Positions 18,749 to 28,131 of a stretch of DNA of 64,000 bases are shown here, one piece after another. A program made the translations under genes and the position numbers. The DNA lies in NCBI RefSeq assembly GCF_014281965.1, contig NZ_JACFTB010000001.1, positions 310,001-374,000 of the forward strand, in the 5' to 3' direction. The notes beneath the pieces were generated by a model that was not told the DNA's origin, did not search any database, and worked only from the letters and a program-made list of their open reading frames with translations. Source of the DNA: Rhodococcus sp. BP22 (lineage in GTDB: Bacteria; Actinomycetota; Actinomycetes; Mycobacteriales; Mycobacteriaceae). How positions within the stretch are numbered: position 1 is the first letter of the stretch; each line of letters starts with the position of its first letter.

Positions 18749-19267
18749 TTATGTCTGTCGATTGGGGGCGACGCGAAGGCCCGCGTGTCCACCACTCGAC
18801 CCGTAGCCGCCAGTTCCTCGTACCGTGTCGTCCAGAGTCTCGACCTCGACGAAGGACACCAATTCGACCTTCTGCACGAGGAGCTGGGCTATCCGGTCCC
18901 CACGGACCAGTTCGATGCTCTCGTTGGGGTCGAGGTTGATCAGGCACACCTTGATCTCTCCTCGGTATCCGGCGTCGATAGTTCCCGGTGCATTCACGAT
19001 CGAGAGTCCGGATTTCGCCGCCAGACCCGAGCGCGGATGAACCAAGCCCACCATTCCGAATGGAAGCGCCACTGCAATTCCGGTTCCCACCACCAGGCGT
19101 TGACCGGGAGCGAGTGATGCATCGGCCGTGATGTGAAGATCTACCCCGGCGTCGCCTTCGTGGGCTCGCTTCGGGACCGGGAGGCCTGGGTCGAGTCGTT
19201 TCAACGCGACAGTCGGTGGATCGACTTCGCCGATGTCGGCTGAGGCACTGTTGGGATCGTCGCTCAC
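18749..19267 (-). CDS. dut: dUTP diphosphatase
   Basis: Hydrolyses dUTP to dUMP, keeping uracil out of DNA and feeding thymidylate synthesis. The five trimeric dUTPase motifs are present: [10 protein letters not shown] (1), [10 protein letters not shown] (2), [13 protein letters not shown] (3), [10 protein letters not shown] (4) and [12 protein letters not shown] (5). I placed the start at a GTG giving 172 aa, because TAGTCT sits 8 nt upstream and M. tuberculosis Dut is 154 aa; an alternative GTG lies two codons earlier. It is divergent from the DUF3093 gene, with the two presumed -10 boxes nearly back to back. Confidence 0.92.
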   Translation of the reverse strand: MSDDPNSASADIGEVDPPTVALKRLDPGLPVPKRAHEGDAGVDLHITADASLAPGQRLVVGTGIAVALPFGMVGLVHPRSGLAAKSGLSIVNAPGTIDAGYRGEIKVCLINLDPNESIELVRGDRIAQLLVQKVELVSFVEVETLDDTVRGTGGYGSSGGHAGLRVAPNRQT

Positions 19268-19275
19268 GTGCACCG

Positions 19276-19281
19276 AGACTA
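19276..19281 (-). promoter_or_regulatory. -10 hexamer TAGTCT, dut
   Basis: On the minus strand TAGTCT lies 8 nt before the chosen dut GTG, with no ribosome-binding site, suggesting a leaderless or near-leaderless transcript. Confidence 0.45.
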
Positions 19282-19349
19282 CGCTGCCACGACGCTCGGT
19301 CCATCTCTTCCCTTGACGTACGGCTCTACGTGTTCGACAGGGATACACG

Positions 19350-19355
19350 TATCCT
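19350..19355 (+). promoter_or_regulatory. -10 hexamer TATCCT, DUF3093 gene
   Basis: TATCCT ends exactly 6 nt before the GTG of the DUF3093 gene and no Shine-Dalgarno sequence is visible, so a leaderless transcript is likely. Confidence 0.6.
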
Positions 19356-19361
19356 GGACGA

Positions 19362-19895
19362 GTGCCACAGGAACAACATCACGATCTCGAACCCGCAGCC
19401 GTCCCGGATTCCGCGACGGGCACTGTCGTCTATACCGAAAAACTGTGGGTTCCACTGTGGTGGTGGCCGGCAGCGTTGGCTGTCGGTGCATTGCTCGCAG
19501 CCGAGGTCCACATGGGCGCGCCGGGAATTCGGGCGTGGCTCCCGTACGTGATTCTGCTTCCGTTCCCGATCTGGGCTTTGTACTGGTCGAGCAGAATGAC
19601 CGTCGAGGTAGTTCGCGACACCGACGGAGCTGGAGAGCTCCGCGTAGGGCGCGCACACTTACCCCTGGATGTAATCGACAAGTGCGCTGCGATACCGGCG
19701 ACAGCAAAAAGTGCGGCGCTGGGAAGGCAGCTCGATCCCCTTGCCTTCGTTCAGCACCGCACCTGGGTCAAACAAATGGTGTTGATTGTTCTCGACGATC
19801 CTGATGACCCCACCCCCTATTGGCTGGTCAGCACTCGGCGTCCGGACGATCTGTTGGCCGCCTTGGCTCAGCCCACCCCCGAAGACCATTCGTAA
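19362..19895 (+). CDS. DUF3093 membrane protein
   Basis: Protein of 177 aa with two adjacent membrane helices ([20 protein letters not shown] and [18 protein letters not shown]) and a C-terminal cytosolic domain of about 95 aa ([15 protein letters not shown], then [16 protein letters not shown]). It belongs to DUF3093, equivalent to Rv2698, between dut and the DUF4193 gene in mycobacteria. It starts with GTG. The function is unknown. Confidence 0.87.
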   Translation: MPQEQHHDLEPAAVPDSATGTVVYTEKLWVPLWWWPAALAVGALLAAEVHMGAPGIRAWLPYVILLPFPIWALYWSSRMTVEVVRDTDGAGELRVGRAHLPLDVIDKCAAIPATAKSAALGRQLDPLAFVQHRTWVKQMVLIVLDDPDDPTPYWLVSTRRPDDLLAALAQPTPEDHS

Positions 19896-20014
19896 AGGTC
19901 TTGGCTGAGCCACTCGATTGTTCTCGCTCGATCTCATGTGGACCGGCGAATCACATCGACCCGAGCTGACCGCGTGTCAGTTGTTCTGCTCGTCGACCGC
20001 GTTCTCGTGCTCGG

Positions 20015-20317
20015 TCAGGCAGCGCAGTCTCTGCAGACCAGAACTCCGCCCGCATCACTTGCCAATCGGCTCCGGTGATGAACGAGGAAGCAGCTCGAAC
20101 AGGTGAACTCGTCGGCCTGCTTCGGCACCACACGAACCGATAGTTCCTCCCCGGACAAGTCAGCGCCCGGAAGTTCGAATGATTCTGCTGTGTCTGATTC
20201 GTCCACATCGACCACAGCGGACTGCGCCTCGTTGCGGCGTGCCTTCAGCTCCTCGAGCGAATCCTCGGAGACATCGTCGGATTCTGTTCTTCTCGGTGCG
20301 TCGTAGTCGGTTGCCAT
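20015..20317 (-). CDS. DUF4193 zinc-ribbon-like protein
   Basis: Acidic protein of 100 aa. The N-terminal half is Glu/Asp/Ser-rich (ESDDVSEDSLEELKARRNEA). The C-terminus carries paired cysteines, FTCSSCFLVHHRSR and VCRDCAA, a CxxC...CxxC pattern that probably binds zinc. It is equivalent to Rv2699c. AGAGGA precedes the ATG. Related small proteins are thought to interact with macromolecules, but no function is established that I can assert. Confidence 0.88.
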   Translation of the reverse strand: MATDYDAPRRTESDDVSEDSLEELKARRNEAQSAVVDVDESDTAESFELPGADLSGEELSVRVVPKQADEFTCSSCFLVHHRSRLASDAGGVLVCRDCAA

Positions 20318-20912
20318 TGTTCCTCTAACCCCTCGTTCTCTTGCATGTTTCCGGTGGTTGCTGCGGGCGACGTCCTAGCGTGATCGCCAGCTGTGATGAG
20401 GGCGCTTACGTTGCTCCCACCGTCCTGTTTCTTTTCGTCCGCACTACTGAACTGTGCTGCCGTTCGAGCCTTGTTTCTGCAACTTCACTTGTCACTGCGC
20501 GACTGCCCGAGTCGAGGCGTCCGAAACTACATCGGTTGATGCCCGAATAGCTGTATTCGAAACCTGATCGATACCTCACCAATCGCTCTTGCGGTCCACC
20601 GAATCGGCTCCGTTCTGAAACCACCGGGGCCGCCAGACAATAGCCGAGCGGCGAGAGAATAGCTAGGCCGAATCGCCGTCCTGCCTATTTTCACCTGACC
20701 AATCCGCAAGAACAACCTCGAGCGCCAGTACATTCCGCGGGCGGTACTAACCGGTTCCGGCAGCCAACCGAACAGCCCGAAGATAGCCGGAGTGTGCACC
20801 TTCGGACAGCGGCAGTGCCCTTCGTCTACCCAGCCAACTACAGTGGGCGTGCGCCGACACTCGTTCGACTCGGCGCAGCTTCGATTCTGCCGACGGAAAG
20901 GCTTTCCACACC
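20318..20912. other. 595-bp region without a convincing gene
   Basis: The longest gap in the window lies between the divergent DUF4193 and cei-like genes. Short open frames exist on both strands but none has codon use, a ribosome-binding site or recognisable motifs. It looks somewhat richer in A+T than its surroundings and holds scattered AATAGC-type words (for example around 20546, 20638 and 20659). It must contain both divergent promoters; an untranslated RNA is possible but not demonstrated. Confidence 0.5.
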
Positions 20913-21593
20913 GTGGTTTCTCTGATCACCGAGGGCCGATCGGCCGACGACCAAGGCCGTCCGTTTCAGCGCCGGCGAGCGTTTCCCATTCTGATCGTGC
21001 TGCTCGTGTTGGCCCTCCTCGGTGTAGCCACCTGGATCCGAGTGTTCACGGCCGGCGAGGCTGCAACCACGACCGTTGCATGCAATGCACCCTCGACGGC
21101 ACCTGCGAGCGACGGCACCGTGCCTGCACCGCTCGGCGAACGCGTCGACCCGTCGACCCTGTTGGAAGTGGAACCGGCGCCGGTCGCGAACACGAAGGTT
21201 CGGGTGTTCAACGCGAACGGAGAACGCGGACAGGCAGCAACGGTTGCTGCCGAGCTCAGCGACTACGGATTCGCGAGCGCACCGGACGTCCAGGTCGGTA
21301 ACGATCCCGTCTACCTGGATCAGAATATGCAGTGTCAAGGTCAGATCCGGTTCGGTGCGGCTGGGACGGCTGCTGCGAGCACGATGTGGCTGGCTGCCCC
21401 TTGCGCCGAACTGATCCAGGACGGACGCCCCGATGACACCGTCGACTTGGCTCTGGGAACCTATTTCAAGGATTTGCAGCCGAACCCGGATGCAGAGTCG
21501 GTCCTGCAATCGCTGGCTGGAGTGACGCCCGGCGCCGCACCTGCCCCGCTCGACATCGACCTGCTCTCGGCCGCGCGCAAAGCTCCCTGCTGA
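20913..21593 (+). CDS. cei: Cei-like envelope integrity protein (LytR C-terminal domain)
   Basis: Protein of 226 aa. A short cytosolic N-terminus (to about residue 22) is followed by one membrane helix (FPILIVLLVLALLGVATWI). The extracytoplasmic part contains a LytR_C-type domain (about 90-190: TKVRVFNANGERGQAATVA, YGFASAPDVQVGNDP). It corresponds to Rv2700 (Cei, cell envelope integrity). Four cysteines occur outside the membrane, at CNAPS, QCQGQ, APCAE and the last residue. GTG start with GGAAAGG upstream at a longish spacing. It is convergent with suhB, 24 nt apart. Confidence 0.85.
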   Translation: MVSLITEGRSADDQGRPFQRRRAFPILIVLLVLALLGVATWIRVFTAGEAATTTVACNAPSTAPASDGTVPAPLGERVDPSTLLEVEPAPVANTKVRVFNANGERGQAATVAAELSDYGFASAPDVQVGNDPVYLDQNMQCQGQIRFGAAGTAAASTMWLAAPCAELIQDGRPDDTVDLALGTYFKDLQPNPDAESVLQSLAGVTPGAAPAPLDIDLLSAARKAPC

Positions 21594-21617
21594 CCGAGTG
21601 TCGGCAGTAGGACTCGT

Positions 21618-22535
21618 TCAATCGGCCGGAATCGGATCCAGCGCACCCAGTCTCCGCAACGTTTCGGTGAAATCAACTGCGATACCGGGTGCGACCGCGA
21701 CGGTGACCGCCCCACCCGAACTCGTGGAGTTGGGATCGGGCAGAAGCACCATCGCACCGGCCTCCTCGGCGATGAGTGAACCCGCTGCCCAATCCCACGG
21801 GCTCAGCCCATGTTCGAAATGGGCATCCACCGAGCCGGATGCCACCATGCACAAGTCCAGCGCTGCAGATCCGATCCGCCTGATATCGCGAACCAGCGGA
21901 AGCAATTCGCCGATGATGCGGCCTTGGACGGTTCGCCGAGCCGATCCGTATCCGAAGCCGGTGGCGACCAGGGCAAGAGACACCTCGACAACCGGATTGC
22001 ACACCAATTCTGTTGTGGTTCCGTCGGATTGGGTCACAGTCGCGCCATACCCGCGCATTGCGGCATACACCTGTTCCCGCGCAACATCGACCACGACTCC
22101 GACGAGGCTGACACCGTCGACCTGCGCAGCTACCGAAATCGCGTAGGCAGGTATGCCGTACAGAAAGTTCACTGTCCCGTCGATCGGGTCGAGCACCCAG
22201 CGGACTCCGGCCACCGTGTCGGTGGCTCCCCCGCCCTCCTCGCCCAGGATCGGGTCACCGGGTCGACGCTCTGCCAGCAAGACCCGAAGCAAGTCCTCGG
22301 TTTCGGTGTCGACGATCGTGACGGGATCGGTCGGAGTGCTCTTGGTCTGCACCGATTCGCCGCCCGTCCCCACGGCCACAGTCGGAGCACCGGGACCGAA
22401 CACCTCGGGCCGCCTCGTACGCACATGGGCAGCTGCAGCAACGGCAACCTCGCGTGCAACCTCCATCAACTCCTTTGCGAGAGTTGGGCCCAGGTTCGAT
22501 GACGACAAGTCCTGCGATACACGTTGGTTCGACAC
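21618..22535 (-). CDS. suhB: inositol monophosphatase family protein
   Basis: Mg-dependent, Li-sensitive phosphatase family, 305 aa. Metal ligands lie in LGEEGGG (Glu) and [15 protein letters not shown] (Asp pair), plus the C-terminal [16 protein letters not shown]. It matches M. tuberculosis SuhB (Rv2701c), which hydrolyses inositol phosphates for phosphatidylinositol and mycothiol synthesis. The start appears to be GTG. It is divergent from ppgK across about 200 bp, as in mycobacteria. Whether inositol-1-phosphate is the true substrate cannot be told. Confidence 0.9.
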   Translation of the reverse strand: MSNQRVSQDLSSSNLGPTLAKELMEVAREVAVAAAAHVRTRRPEVFGPGAPTVAVGTGGESVQTKSTPTDPVTIVDTETEDLLRVLLAERRPGDPILGEEGGGATDTVAGVRWVLDPIDGTVNFLYGIPAYAISVAAQVDGVSLVGVVVDVAREQVYAAMRGYGATVTQSDGTTTELVCNPVVEVSLALVATGFGYGSARRTVQGRIIGELLPLVRDIRRIGSAALDLCMVASGSVDAHFEHGLSPWDWAAGSLIAEEAGAMVLLPDPNSTSSGGAVTVAVAPGIAVDFTETLRRLGALDPIPAD

Positions 22536-22733
22536 CCGACCATCGCATCACACCGCACAGGGCAGCACCACTCGACGAGATTCGCGATTGCGGTCCAATT
22601 GTCGAGTCGTCGACACATCGCCCACCGGATTGGACATCGGGGATCTATTCTCGGTAGTACAACACTCTTCGAGTACGCAGATTCCAATGCACGAATTCAT
22701 TGCTTGATCCTCGACAACAGGAGAACGCGGCAC

Positions 22734-23537
22734 ATGACAGAGGCAGGTTCGGTATCGATCACAACCGACAGTGCACATCGGCACGGCTTCGGTGTCGACG
22801 TCGGCGGCAGCGGAATCAAGGGTGGGATCGTGGACCTGGTCACCGGGGAGTTGGTCGGTGACCGGTACAAGATCGAGACTCCCCAACCCGCGACCCCGGA
22901 CGCCATTGCGAGCGTCGTAGCGCAGATCGTGCAGCACTTCGGCTGGACCGGATCGATCGGAGTGACTCTTCCAGCCGTCGTCACCGGCGGTGTTGCGCGC
23001 TCGGCCGCGAATATCGACAAGTCATGGATCGACACCGACGCCAGGGCCTTGTTCGCCAAGGCGATCGGCAACGACAACATCACGGTCCTCAACGACGCGG
23101 ACGCTGCAGGTGTTGCCGAAGACCGCTTCGGTGGAGGCAAAGACAAGACCGGTGTCGTCGTGCTCCTCACCTTCGGTACCGGAATCGGGTCCGCTGTCCT
23201 TCACAACGGTGTGCTGCTTCCCAATACCGAGTTCGGACATCTGGAGGTCGACGGCAAGGAAGCGGAACATCGTGCCGCCTCGTCGGTCAAGGAGTCCAAG
23301 GATTTGTCCTACAAGGAGTGGGCCAAGGAAGTATCGAAGGTCCTCGAGACGTTCGAGGATCTTCTATGGCCCGATCTTTTCATTGCAGGCGGGGGAATAA
23401 GTCGCAAGAGCGAGAAGTGGATTCCGCACTTGACCAACAGAACACCAGTGGTGGCAGCCACTTTGTTGAACACCGCAGGCATCGTCGGTGCGGCTCTAGC
23501 AGCCGACACAACGCGCGATACAGCCATCGACCGGTAA
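22734..23537 (+). CDS. ppgK: polyphosphate glucokinase
   Basis: Phosphorylates glucose using inorganic polyphosphate or ATP. The 267-aa ROK-family protein has the phosphate loop [12 protein letters not shown] (residues 20-31), the catalytic Asp in [20 protein letters not shown], and a C-terminal [14 protein letters not shown]. The start is ATG with AGGAG 10 nt upstream; the longer in-frame opening has no family similarity. It sits directly upstream of sigA (123 nt), a conserved actinobacterial pairing. Confidence 0.93.
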   Translation: MTEAGSVSITTDSAHRHGFGVDVGGSGIKGGIVDLVTGELVGDRYKIETPQPATPDAIASVVAQIVQHFGWTGSIGVTLPAVVTGGVARSAANIDKSWIDTDARALFAKAIGNDNITVLNDADAAGVAEDRFGGGKDKTGVVVLLTFGTGIGSAVLHNGVLLPNTEFGHLEVDGKEAEHRAASSVKESKDLSYKEWAKEVSKVLETFEDLLWPDLFIAGGGISRKSEKWIPHLTNRTPVVAATLLNTAGIVGAALAADTTRDTAIDR

Positions 23538-23660
23538 CAAAGTTCCTGTGGGTCGTTACAATGGGGGAAGCCGGTCTGCACGCCGGCACATTCGACAAGA
23601 CCTCTCCGCCGGAAACCACTCTGGCGTGACGCCGCACGACACCGTCACGAAAGGGCGTAC

Positions 23661-25037
23661 GTGGCAGCCACCGATATTCGTCAGACCGTAGATTCAGCAT
23701 CGGAGTCTGCGTCCACTGCACCTGCTGCGGAAGCACCGACCGGCACGACCCTGGAGGTCGGAGCTGCACCAGCGGCAAAGGTCGCGTCAGCACCGGCCAA
23801 GAAAGCCGCCGCCAAAAAAGCTCCCGCCAAACGCGCAGCAGCCAAGAAAGCTCCTGCGAAGAAAGCACCCGCGAAGAAGTCCGCCGAAGATGCGACCTCC
23901 GACGCTGATGCCCCCAGCATCGATGAGATCGACATCTCCGAAGGAGATATCGCCGCGGCAGCCGACGACGTCGTCGAGGTTGTTGCCGTGGGCGCAGACA
24001 CCGAAGAAGAGTCGACCACAGAGCCCACTGCAGAAGACAAAGCGTCCGGAGACTTCGTCTGGGACGAAGAAGAGTCAGAGGCGCTTCGTCAAGCCCGTAA
24101 GGATGCCGAGCTCACCGCTTCGGCCGACTCGGTCCGCGCGTACCTGAAGCAGATCGGCAAAGTTGCACTTCTCAACGCCGAAGAAGAGGTCGAGCTCGCC
24201 AAGCGAATCGAAGCAGGCCTCTTCGCGACCGAAAAGATGCGCGAGTTCGCCGAAAAAGGCGAGAAGCTCCCCGTGGCCGCACGACGCGACTACACCTGGA
24301 TCTGCCGCGACGGTAACCGCGCAAAAAATCACCTTCTCGAGGCCAACCTTCGGCTTGTCGTGTCACTGGCCAAGCGATACACCGGCCGCGGAATGGCCTT
24401 CCTGGACCTGATTCAGGAAGGAAACCTGGGCCTGATTCGTGCCGTCGAGAAGTTCGACTACACCAAGGGTTACAAGTTCTCCACGTACGCCACGTGGTGG
24501 ATCCGTCAGGCCATCACCAGGGCCATGGCCGATCAGGCACGTACGATCCGCATCCCGGTTCACATGGTCGAGGTCATCAACAAGCTCGGCCGTATCCAGC
24601 GTGAGCTTCTTCAGGACTTGGGCCGTGAGCCCACCCCCGAAGAGCTCGCCAAGGAAATGGACATCACGCCTGAAAAGGTTCTCGAGATTCAGCAGTACGC
24701 TCGTGAGCCGATTTCGCTCGACCAGACGATCGGCGACGAGGGCGACAGCCAGCTCGGCGATTTCATCGAGGACTCCGAGGCCGTCGTGGCGGTGGACGCC
24801 GTGTCGTTCACGCTGCTTCAGGATCAACTCCAGTCAGTACTCGAGACACTGTCCGAACGAGAGGCGGGTGTCGTTCGTCTCCGCTTCGGTCTGACCGACG
24901 GACAGCCCCGCACTCTGGACGAGATCGGTCAGGTCTACGGCGTGACGCGCGAGCGTATTCGACAGATCGAGTCGAAGACGATGTCCAAGCTTCGGCACCC
25001 ATCCCGTTCGCAGGTACTTCGGGACTACCTGGACTGA
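23661..25037 (+). CDS. sigA: primary RNA polymerase sigma factor
   Basis: Housekeeping sigma-70 of 458 aa. Region 1.2 starts at [20 protein letters not shown]. Region 2 contains [20 protein letters not shown] and [18 protein letters not shown]. Region 3 follows, and region 4 contains [20 protein letters not shown] and [16 protein letters not shown]. The first 150 residues are variable: a Lys/Ala/Pro-rich stretch (about 36-75, repeated AKKAPA units) then an acidic stretch. The start is GTG with GAAAGGG upstream. A 20-bp hairpin follows the gene. From region 1.2 on it is close to identical to mycobacterial SigA. Confidence 0.97.
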   Translation: MAATDIRQTVDSASESASTAPAAEAPTGTTLEVGAAPAAKVASAPAKKAAAKKAPAKRAAAKKAPAKKAPAKKSAEDATSDADAPSIDEIDISEGDIAAAADDVVEVVAVGADTEEESTTEPTAEDKASGDFVWDEEESEALRQARKDAELTASADSVRAYLKQIGKVALLNAEEEVELAKRIEAGLFATEKMREFAEKGEKLPVAARRDYTWICRDGNRAKNHLLEANLRLVVSLAKRYTGRGMAFLDLIQEGNLGLIRAVEKFDYTKGYKFSTYATWWIRQAITRAMADQARTIRIPVHMVEVINKLGRIQRELLQDLGREPTPEELAKEMDITPEKVLEIQQYAREPISLDQTIGDEGDSQLGDFIEDSEAVVAVDAVSFTLLQDQLQSVLETLSEREAGVVRLRFGLTDGQPRTLDEIGQVYGVTRERIRQIESKTMSKLRHPSRSQVLRDYLD

Positions 25038-25050
25038 TTCTCTCCATCAG

Positions 25051-25093
25051 CGCAGAAAGCCGTCGTCCACACAGTGGGCGGCGGCTTTCTGCG
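25051..25093 (+). terminator. terminator hairpin after sigA
   Basis: A 20-bp stem (CGCAGAAAGCCGTCGTCCAC against GTGGGCGGCGGCTTTCTGCG) contains two G-U pairs and a 3-nt spacer. It starts 13 nt after the sigA stop. No clean U-tract follows. Confidence 0.75.
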
Positions 25094-25186
25094 TATCTGG
25101 TCGCGAACATTCGGGCGGAATCGGTTCGGTAGGCAATAGCATTTCGGCAGGCACTTATCGGTTCGACAAGCACGCGAAGGGGACGA

Positions 25187-25546
25187 TCAAAGCTTTGGAG
25201 GCCCGAATTTCCCATCCTCGTTCGGGGCATAGTCGACGACTCCGACGACCGCGGACGTGGGCAGCGGCCCGTAGAGATGCGGAAAGTGCATCGCTTCCGG
25301 ATCCCCCGGCACGCCGGGCTCCCAGCGCACTGGTGATCCGAGACGGTCAGGGTCCACGATAAGCAGGACCACATCGGTTCGTCCCGCGAACAGCCTGTTG
25401 GCGGGCAGATGGACCTGGTCCGCTGTGGACAGGTGCACGAACCCGATGTCGTCGAAACCGGGCGGCCGTATTTCGCTGGAAGCGCGCACGGACAACCATT
25501 CTTCGATGCTGCACATGTGGAGCAGAACGGACGAGGTCTTGGTCAC
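25187..25546 (-). CDS. DUF952 protein
   Basis: Protein of 119 aa with the DUF952 pattern: an N-terminal strand (SVLLHMCSIEEW), FVHLSTADQVHLPANRLFAG in the middle, and a C-terminal region FPHLYGPLPTSAVVGVVDY. The GTG start fits the usual length of the family (about 110 aa), and TACGAT lies 6 nt upstream; an in-frame ATG 20 codons further upstream would add unrelated residues. The fold resembles ADP-ribosyltransferase-like toxins in other members, but no activity can be assigned here. It is convergent with sigA. Confidence 0.8.
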   Translation of the reverse strand: MTKTSSVLLHMCSIEEWLSVRASSEIRPPGFDDIGFVHLSTADQVHLPANRLFAGRTDVVLLIVDPDRLGSPVRWEPGVPGDPEAMHFPHLYGPLPTSAVVGVVDYAPNEDGKFGPPKL

Positions 25547-25552
25547 GTCGTC

Positions 25553-25558
25553 ATCGTA
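25553..25558 (-). promoter_or_regulatory. -10 hexamer TACGAT, DUF952 gene
   Basis: On the minus strand TACGAT ends 6 nt before the GTG of the DUF952 gene, with no ribosome-binding site; a leaderless start is likely. Confidence 0.55.
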
Positions 25559-25679
25559 CGAGACAGGTACGCCGAATCGACTCGTGGACAATCGTTCACA
25601 TCGCACTTCCGCGATGTCGTGGCCGAAACGCCGATCGCTTACGAAATGGAATCAGCTGTAAGCGAACGCAGTTTTTGGC

Positions 25680-25702
25680 AAAGCCCAACTGCCAGGGGCT
25701 TT
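25680..25702. terminator. short hairpin AAAGCCC/GGGCTTT
   Basis: A 7-bp stem with a 9-nt loop lies in the 310-bp divergent region between the DUF952 and DUF7455 genes. It is weak, and could be regulatory rather than terminating. Confidence 0.35.
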
Positions 25703-25709
25703 CCGCTCG

Positions 25710-25733
25710 CTTTGTGTTAGTGACAACACAAAG
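25710..25733. promoter_or_regulatory. perfect 9-bp inverted repeat upstream of DUF7455 gene
   Basis: CTTTGTGTT and AACACAAAG flank 6 nt. The element is about 125 bp upstream of the DUF7455 start, in a region otherwise without genes. It has the size and symmetry of a dimeric repressor operator; the cognate protein is unknown. Confidence 0.45.
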
Positions 25734-25856
25734 AAACACCTGTGGGAACAACGCGTGACTGCCAAACGTCTGAGAGAGTGTACGGACCGCGCCATACCGA
25801 CGCGGCGGACCGGCCCCAGGCGATCGCTTGATACCGAAAGCCAGTACGGAGGAGTC

Positions 25857-26051
25857 ATGCCCGGAACATTGACCAGCCCACAATTGACAGCGACCGACCG
25901 GTGCGACCGGTGCGGCGCTGGGGCTCGTGCACGTGTTGTGCTCTCGACCGGTGGAGAACTCCTGTTCTGCGGCCATCATGCCAAGGAGCACGAGGACCGA
26001 CTGCGTGAAGTGAACGCAACAGTGATGACCGAATCGGACTCTGCAGTGTAA
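25857..26051 (+). CDS. DUF7455 small zinc-ribbon-like protein
   Basis: Protein of 64 aa with a cysteine/histidine pattern likely to bind zinc: DRCDRCGAGARARV, then LLFCGHHAKEHEDRL. The ATG follows a strong GGAGGAG ribosome-binding site; a longer in-frame opening upstream lacks one. Proteins of this small actinobacterial family are commonly found near sigA. The function is not known. It ends before a strong bidirectional terminator. Confidence 0.8.
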   Translation: MPGTLTSPQLTATDRCDRCGAGARARVVLSTGGELLFCGHHAKEHEDRLREVNATVMTESDSAV

Positions 26052-26108
26052 CCGGCTCGCTCGTATCGGAAGGCGCATGCGCCGACCCATCGACAGTCAT
26101 GTGAAACC

Positions 26109-26146
26109 GGAACGGGTGGCCACGAGAAATCGTGGCCACCCGTTCC
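26109..26146. terminator. strong bidirectional hairpin
   Basis: A perfect 17-bp inverted repeat (GGAACGGGTGGCCACGA and its complement) has a GAAA loop. It lies between the convergent DUF7455 and helicase genes and could terminate both. Confidence 0.85.
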
Positions 26147-26176
26147 GCTCTGCTTCCGGGATCGAACGTGTCCGCC

Positions 26177-27952
26177 CTACATCTTCCGCAGTTGAACGAT
26201 CCGCTCGCTCAGCTGATCTGCGGTGGCCATCGCAGTCGGTGGCCCGCCACAGATGCGCCGTAGGTCCCCGTGAATGATCCCGTGAGGCTTCCCGGTGCGA
26301 TGGTGGTACACCGCAACCAAACTGTTGAGTTCACGACGAAGCCCGGCCAGCTGGCCGGCCGAGGACGCGCGTTCCGACACCGCTACCGGAGCGGGCACGG
26401 ATAGCCCGGGCGCTGTCGGCTTGTCGATCTGTTCCTGCTGCCGTTGACGAAGCAGGTCGCGCATCTGCTTGGCATCCAACAGCCCGGGTAGGCCGAGGTA
26501 ATCGGCTTCCTCGTCGCTTCCCGAGAACGTCGCAGTCCCGAAAGAGGATCCGTCGTAGATCACCTGATCGAGCTCCGCGTCTGCACCGAGCGAGGTGTAC
26601 GCCTTCTCTTCCTCGCCTAGTTCGTCTTTCTGCTTGTTGGCATCGGCGAGCAACTCGTCGTCGAACCCGTCCTTTTCGCGGTGGGGCTTACCCAGTACGT
26701 GGTCGCGCTGCGCCTCGAGCTGACTCGCCAAGTCCAACAGGACCGGCACCGACGGCAGAAAAACGCTTGCGGTCTCCCCCTTGCGCCGTGATCGAACGAA
26801 ACGACCGATGGCCTGAGCAAAATAGAGCGGCGTCGACGCGCTCGTCGCGTACACACCCACTGCCAATCGCGGAACGTCGACGCCCTCCGACACCATTCGG
26901 ACCGCAACCATCCACTGTTGGGTGCTTTTCCCGAACTCGGCGATCCGCGCCGACGACGTCGGGTCGTCGGACAGAACGATCGACGGCGATTCCCCGGTGA
27001 TCACCTCGAGCAGCTTGGCGTAGGCACGCGCAACGGTTTGGTCGGTCGCGATCACGAGTCCACCTGCGTCCGGCATGCCTCCGGCCCTCAGCTGCCCGAG
27101 TCTGGTGTGTGCGGCCAACAGCACAGCGGGCATCCAGTCGCCCTGCGGATCGAGAGCCGTCCGCCACGCCCGTGCGGTCTGCTCAGCACTCAGTGGCTCA
27201 CCCAGACGTGCGGTGAACTCCTCCCCGGCGTTGTCTCGCCACCGCGCCTCACCCGAATACGCGAGGAACACAACCGGCCGTACGACACCGTCGGCCAAAG
27301 CCTCCGAATAGCCGTACGAGTGGTCGGCGCGTGAACGCATCAACCCCTCGTCGTCCGGTTCGTAATTGATGAACGGAATCGGGCTGTCGTCGCTGCGGAA
27401 AGGTGTACCGGTCAACGCCAGTCTGCGCGTTGCGTCACCGAAGGCCTCGCGGATGCCCTCGCCCCAACTCTTGGCGTCACCACCGTGATGGATCTCGTCG
27501 AGGATGACGAGCGTGCGTCGAGCCTCGGTACGCACCCGATGGCGGAACGGGTGTGAAGCGATCTGGGCATACGTGACGACCACGCCGTGGTAATCACTCG
27601 AGGTCTGACCGGTCGAGTTGGAAAAGCGAGAGTCGAGCGCAATTCCCACGCGAGCAGCGGATTCCGCCCACTGGTGCTTCAAGTGTTCGGTCGGGGCGAC
27701 GACAGTGATCTGATCAACGGTTCGGTGCGCCAACAACTCCGATGCGACGCGCAAGGCGAAGGTGGTCTTACCTGCTCCCGGCGTCGCGACTGCGAGAAAG
27801 TCCTTGGGTGAGGCCACCAGATATCGGGTCAGGGCGCGCCTCTGCCATGCGCGCAGCGGCGCGCCACCTGCCGAACTTTCGGTGGGTGCTCTTTGGTCTG
27901 TTGATTCGGCTTCGGTCATGTCAGCGCTCACTGGCCCGCCGGTTCCTGGCAT
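26177..27952 (-). CDS. DEAD/DEAH-box (XPB/SSL2-like) helicase
   Basis: Superfamily 2 helicase of about 591 aa. RecA-like domain 1 has LRAWQRRALTRYL (Q-motif region), VATPGAGKTTFALRVA (Walker A, about 55-70), the DEIHH box (about 150) and LTGTPFRSD. Domain 2 has VSEGVDVPRLAVGVYAT and QAIGRFVRSR. The C-terminus (about 430-590) is charged and then matches no domain I recognise. It resembles uncharacterised actinobacterial DEAD/DEAH helicases. The ATG used has GAGGA upstream; an in-frame ATG 11 codons later (27919) is a possible start. Nucleic-acid substrate unknown. Divergent from the YihY gene. Confidence 0.85.
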   Translation of the reverse strand: MPGTGGPVSADMTEAESTDQRAPTESSAGGAPLRAWQRRALTRYLVASPKDFLAVATPGAGKTTFALRVASELLAHRTVDQITVVAPTEHLKHQWAESAARVGIALDSRFSNSTGQTSSDYHGVVVTYAQIASHPFRHRVRTEARRTLVILDEIHHGGDAKSWGEGIREAFGDATRRLALTGTPFRSDDSPIPFINYEPDDEGLMRSRADHSYGYSEALADGVVRPVVFLAYSGEARWRDNAGEEFTARLGEPLSAEQTARAWRTALDPQGDWMPAVLLAAHTRLGQLRAGGMPDAGGLVIATDQTVARAYAKLLEVITGESPSIVLSDDPTSSARIAEFGKSTQQWMVAVRMVSEGVDVPRLAVGVYATSASTPLYFAQAIGRFVRSRRKGETASVFLPSVPVLLDLASQLEAQRDHVLGKPHREKDGFDDELLADANKQKDELGEEEKAYTSLGADAELDQVIYDGSSFGTATFSGSDEEADYLGLPGLLDAKQMRDLLRQRQQEQIDKPTAPGLSVPAPVAVSERASSAGQLAGLRRELNSLVAVYHHRTGKPHGIIHGDLRRICGGPPTAMATADQLSERIVQLRKM

Positions 27953-28131
27953 TCGATCGAATTCCTCGCGCTCTCGGTTGCCCTGCAGTTCCCGCCGTGG
28001 AGCCTATCGCTCCGCACCGACCGATCTCGCATCGGAAGGAGCACCCGAGGGGCTCGATCGTTCGACTACTCCAGCGACACGACGGGTGTAAACGGGCACT
28101 CCGAGCCTCGTTCAGGAATGCTGGAGGGATC

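Noticed and set aside
20527..20799. 90-aa open frame on the minus strand in the large intergenic gap
   Set aside because: No ribosome-binding site, no typical third-position GC preference and no motif; left as non-coding.
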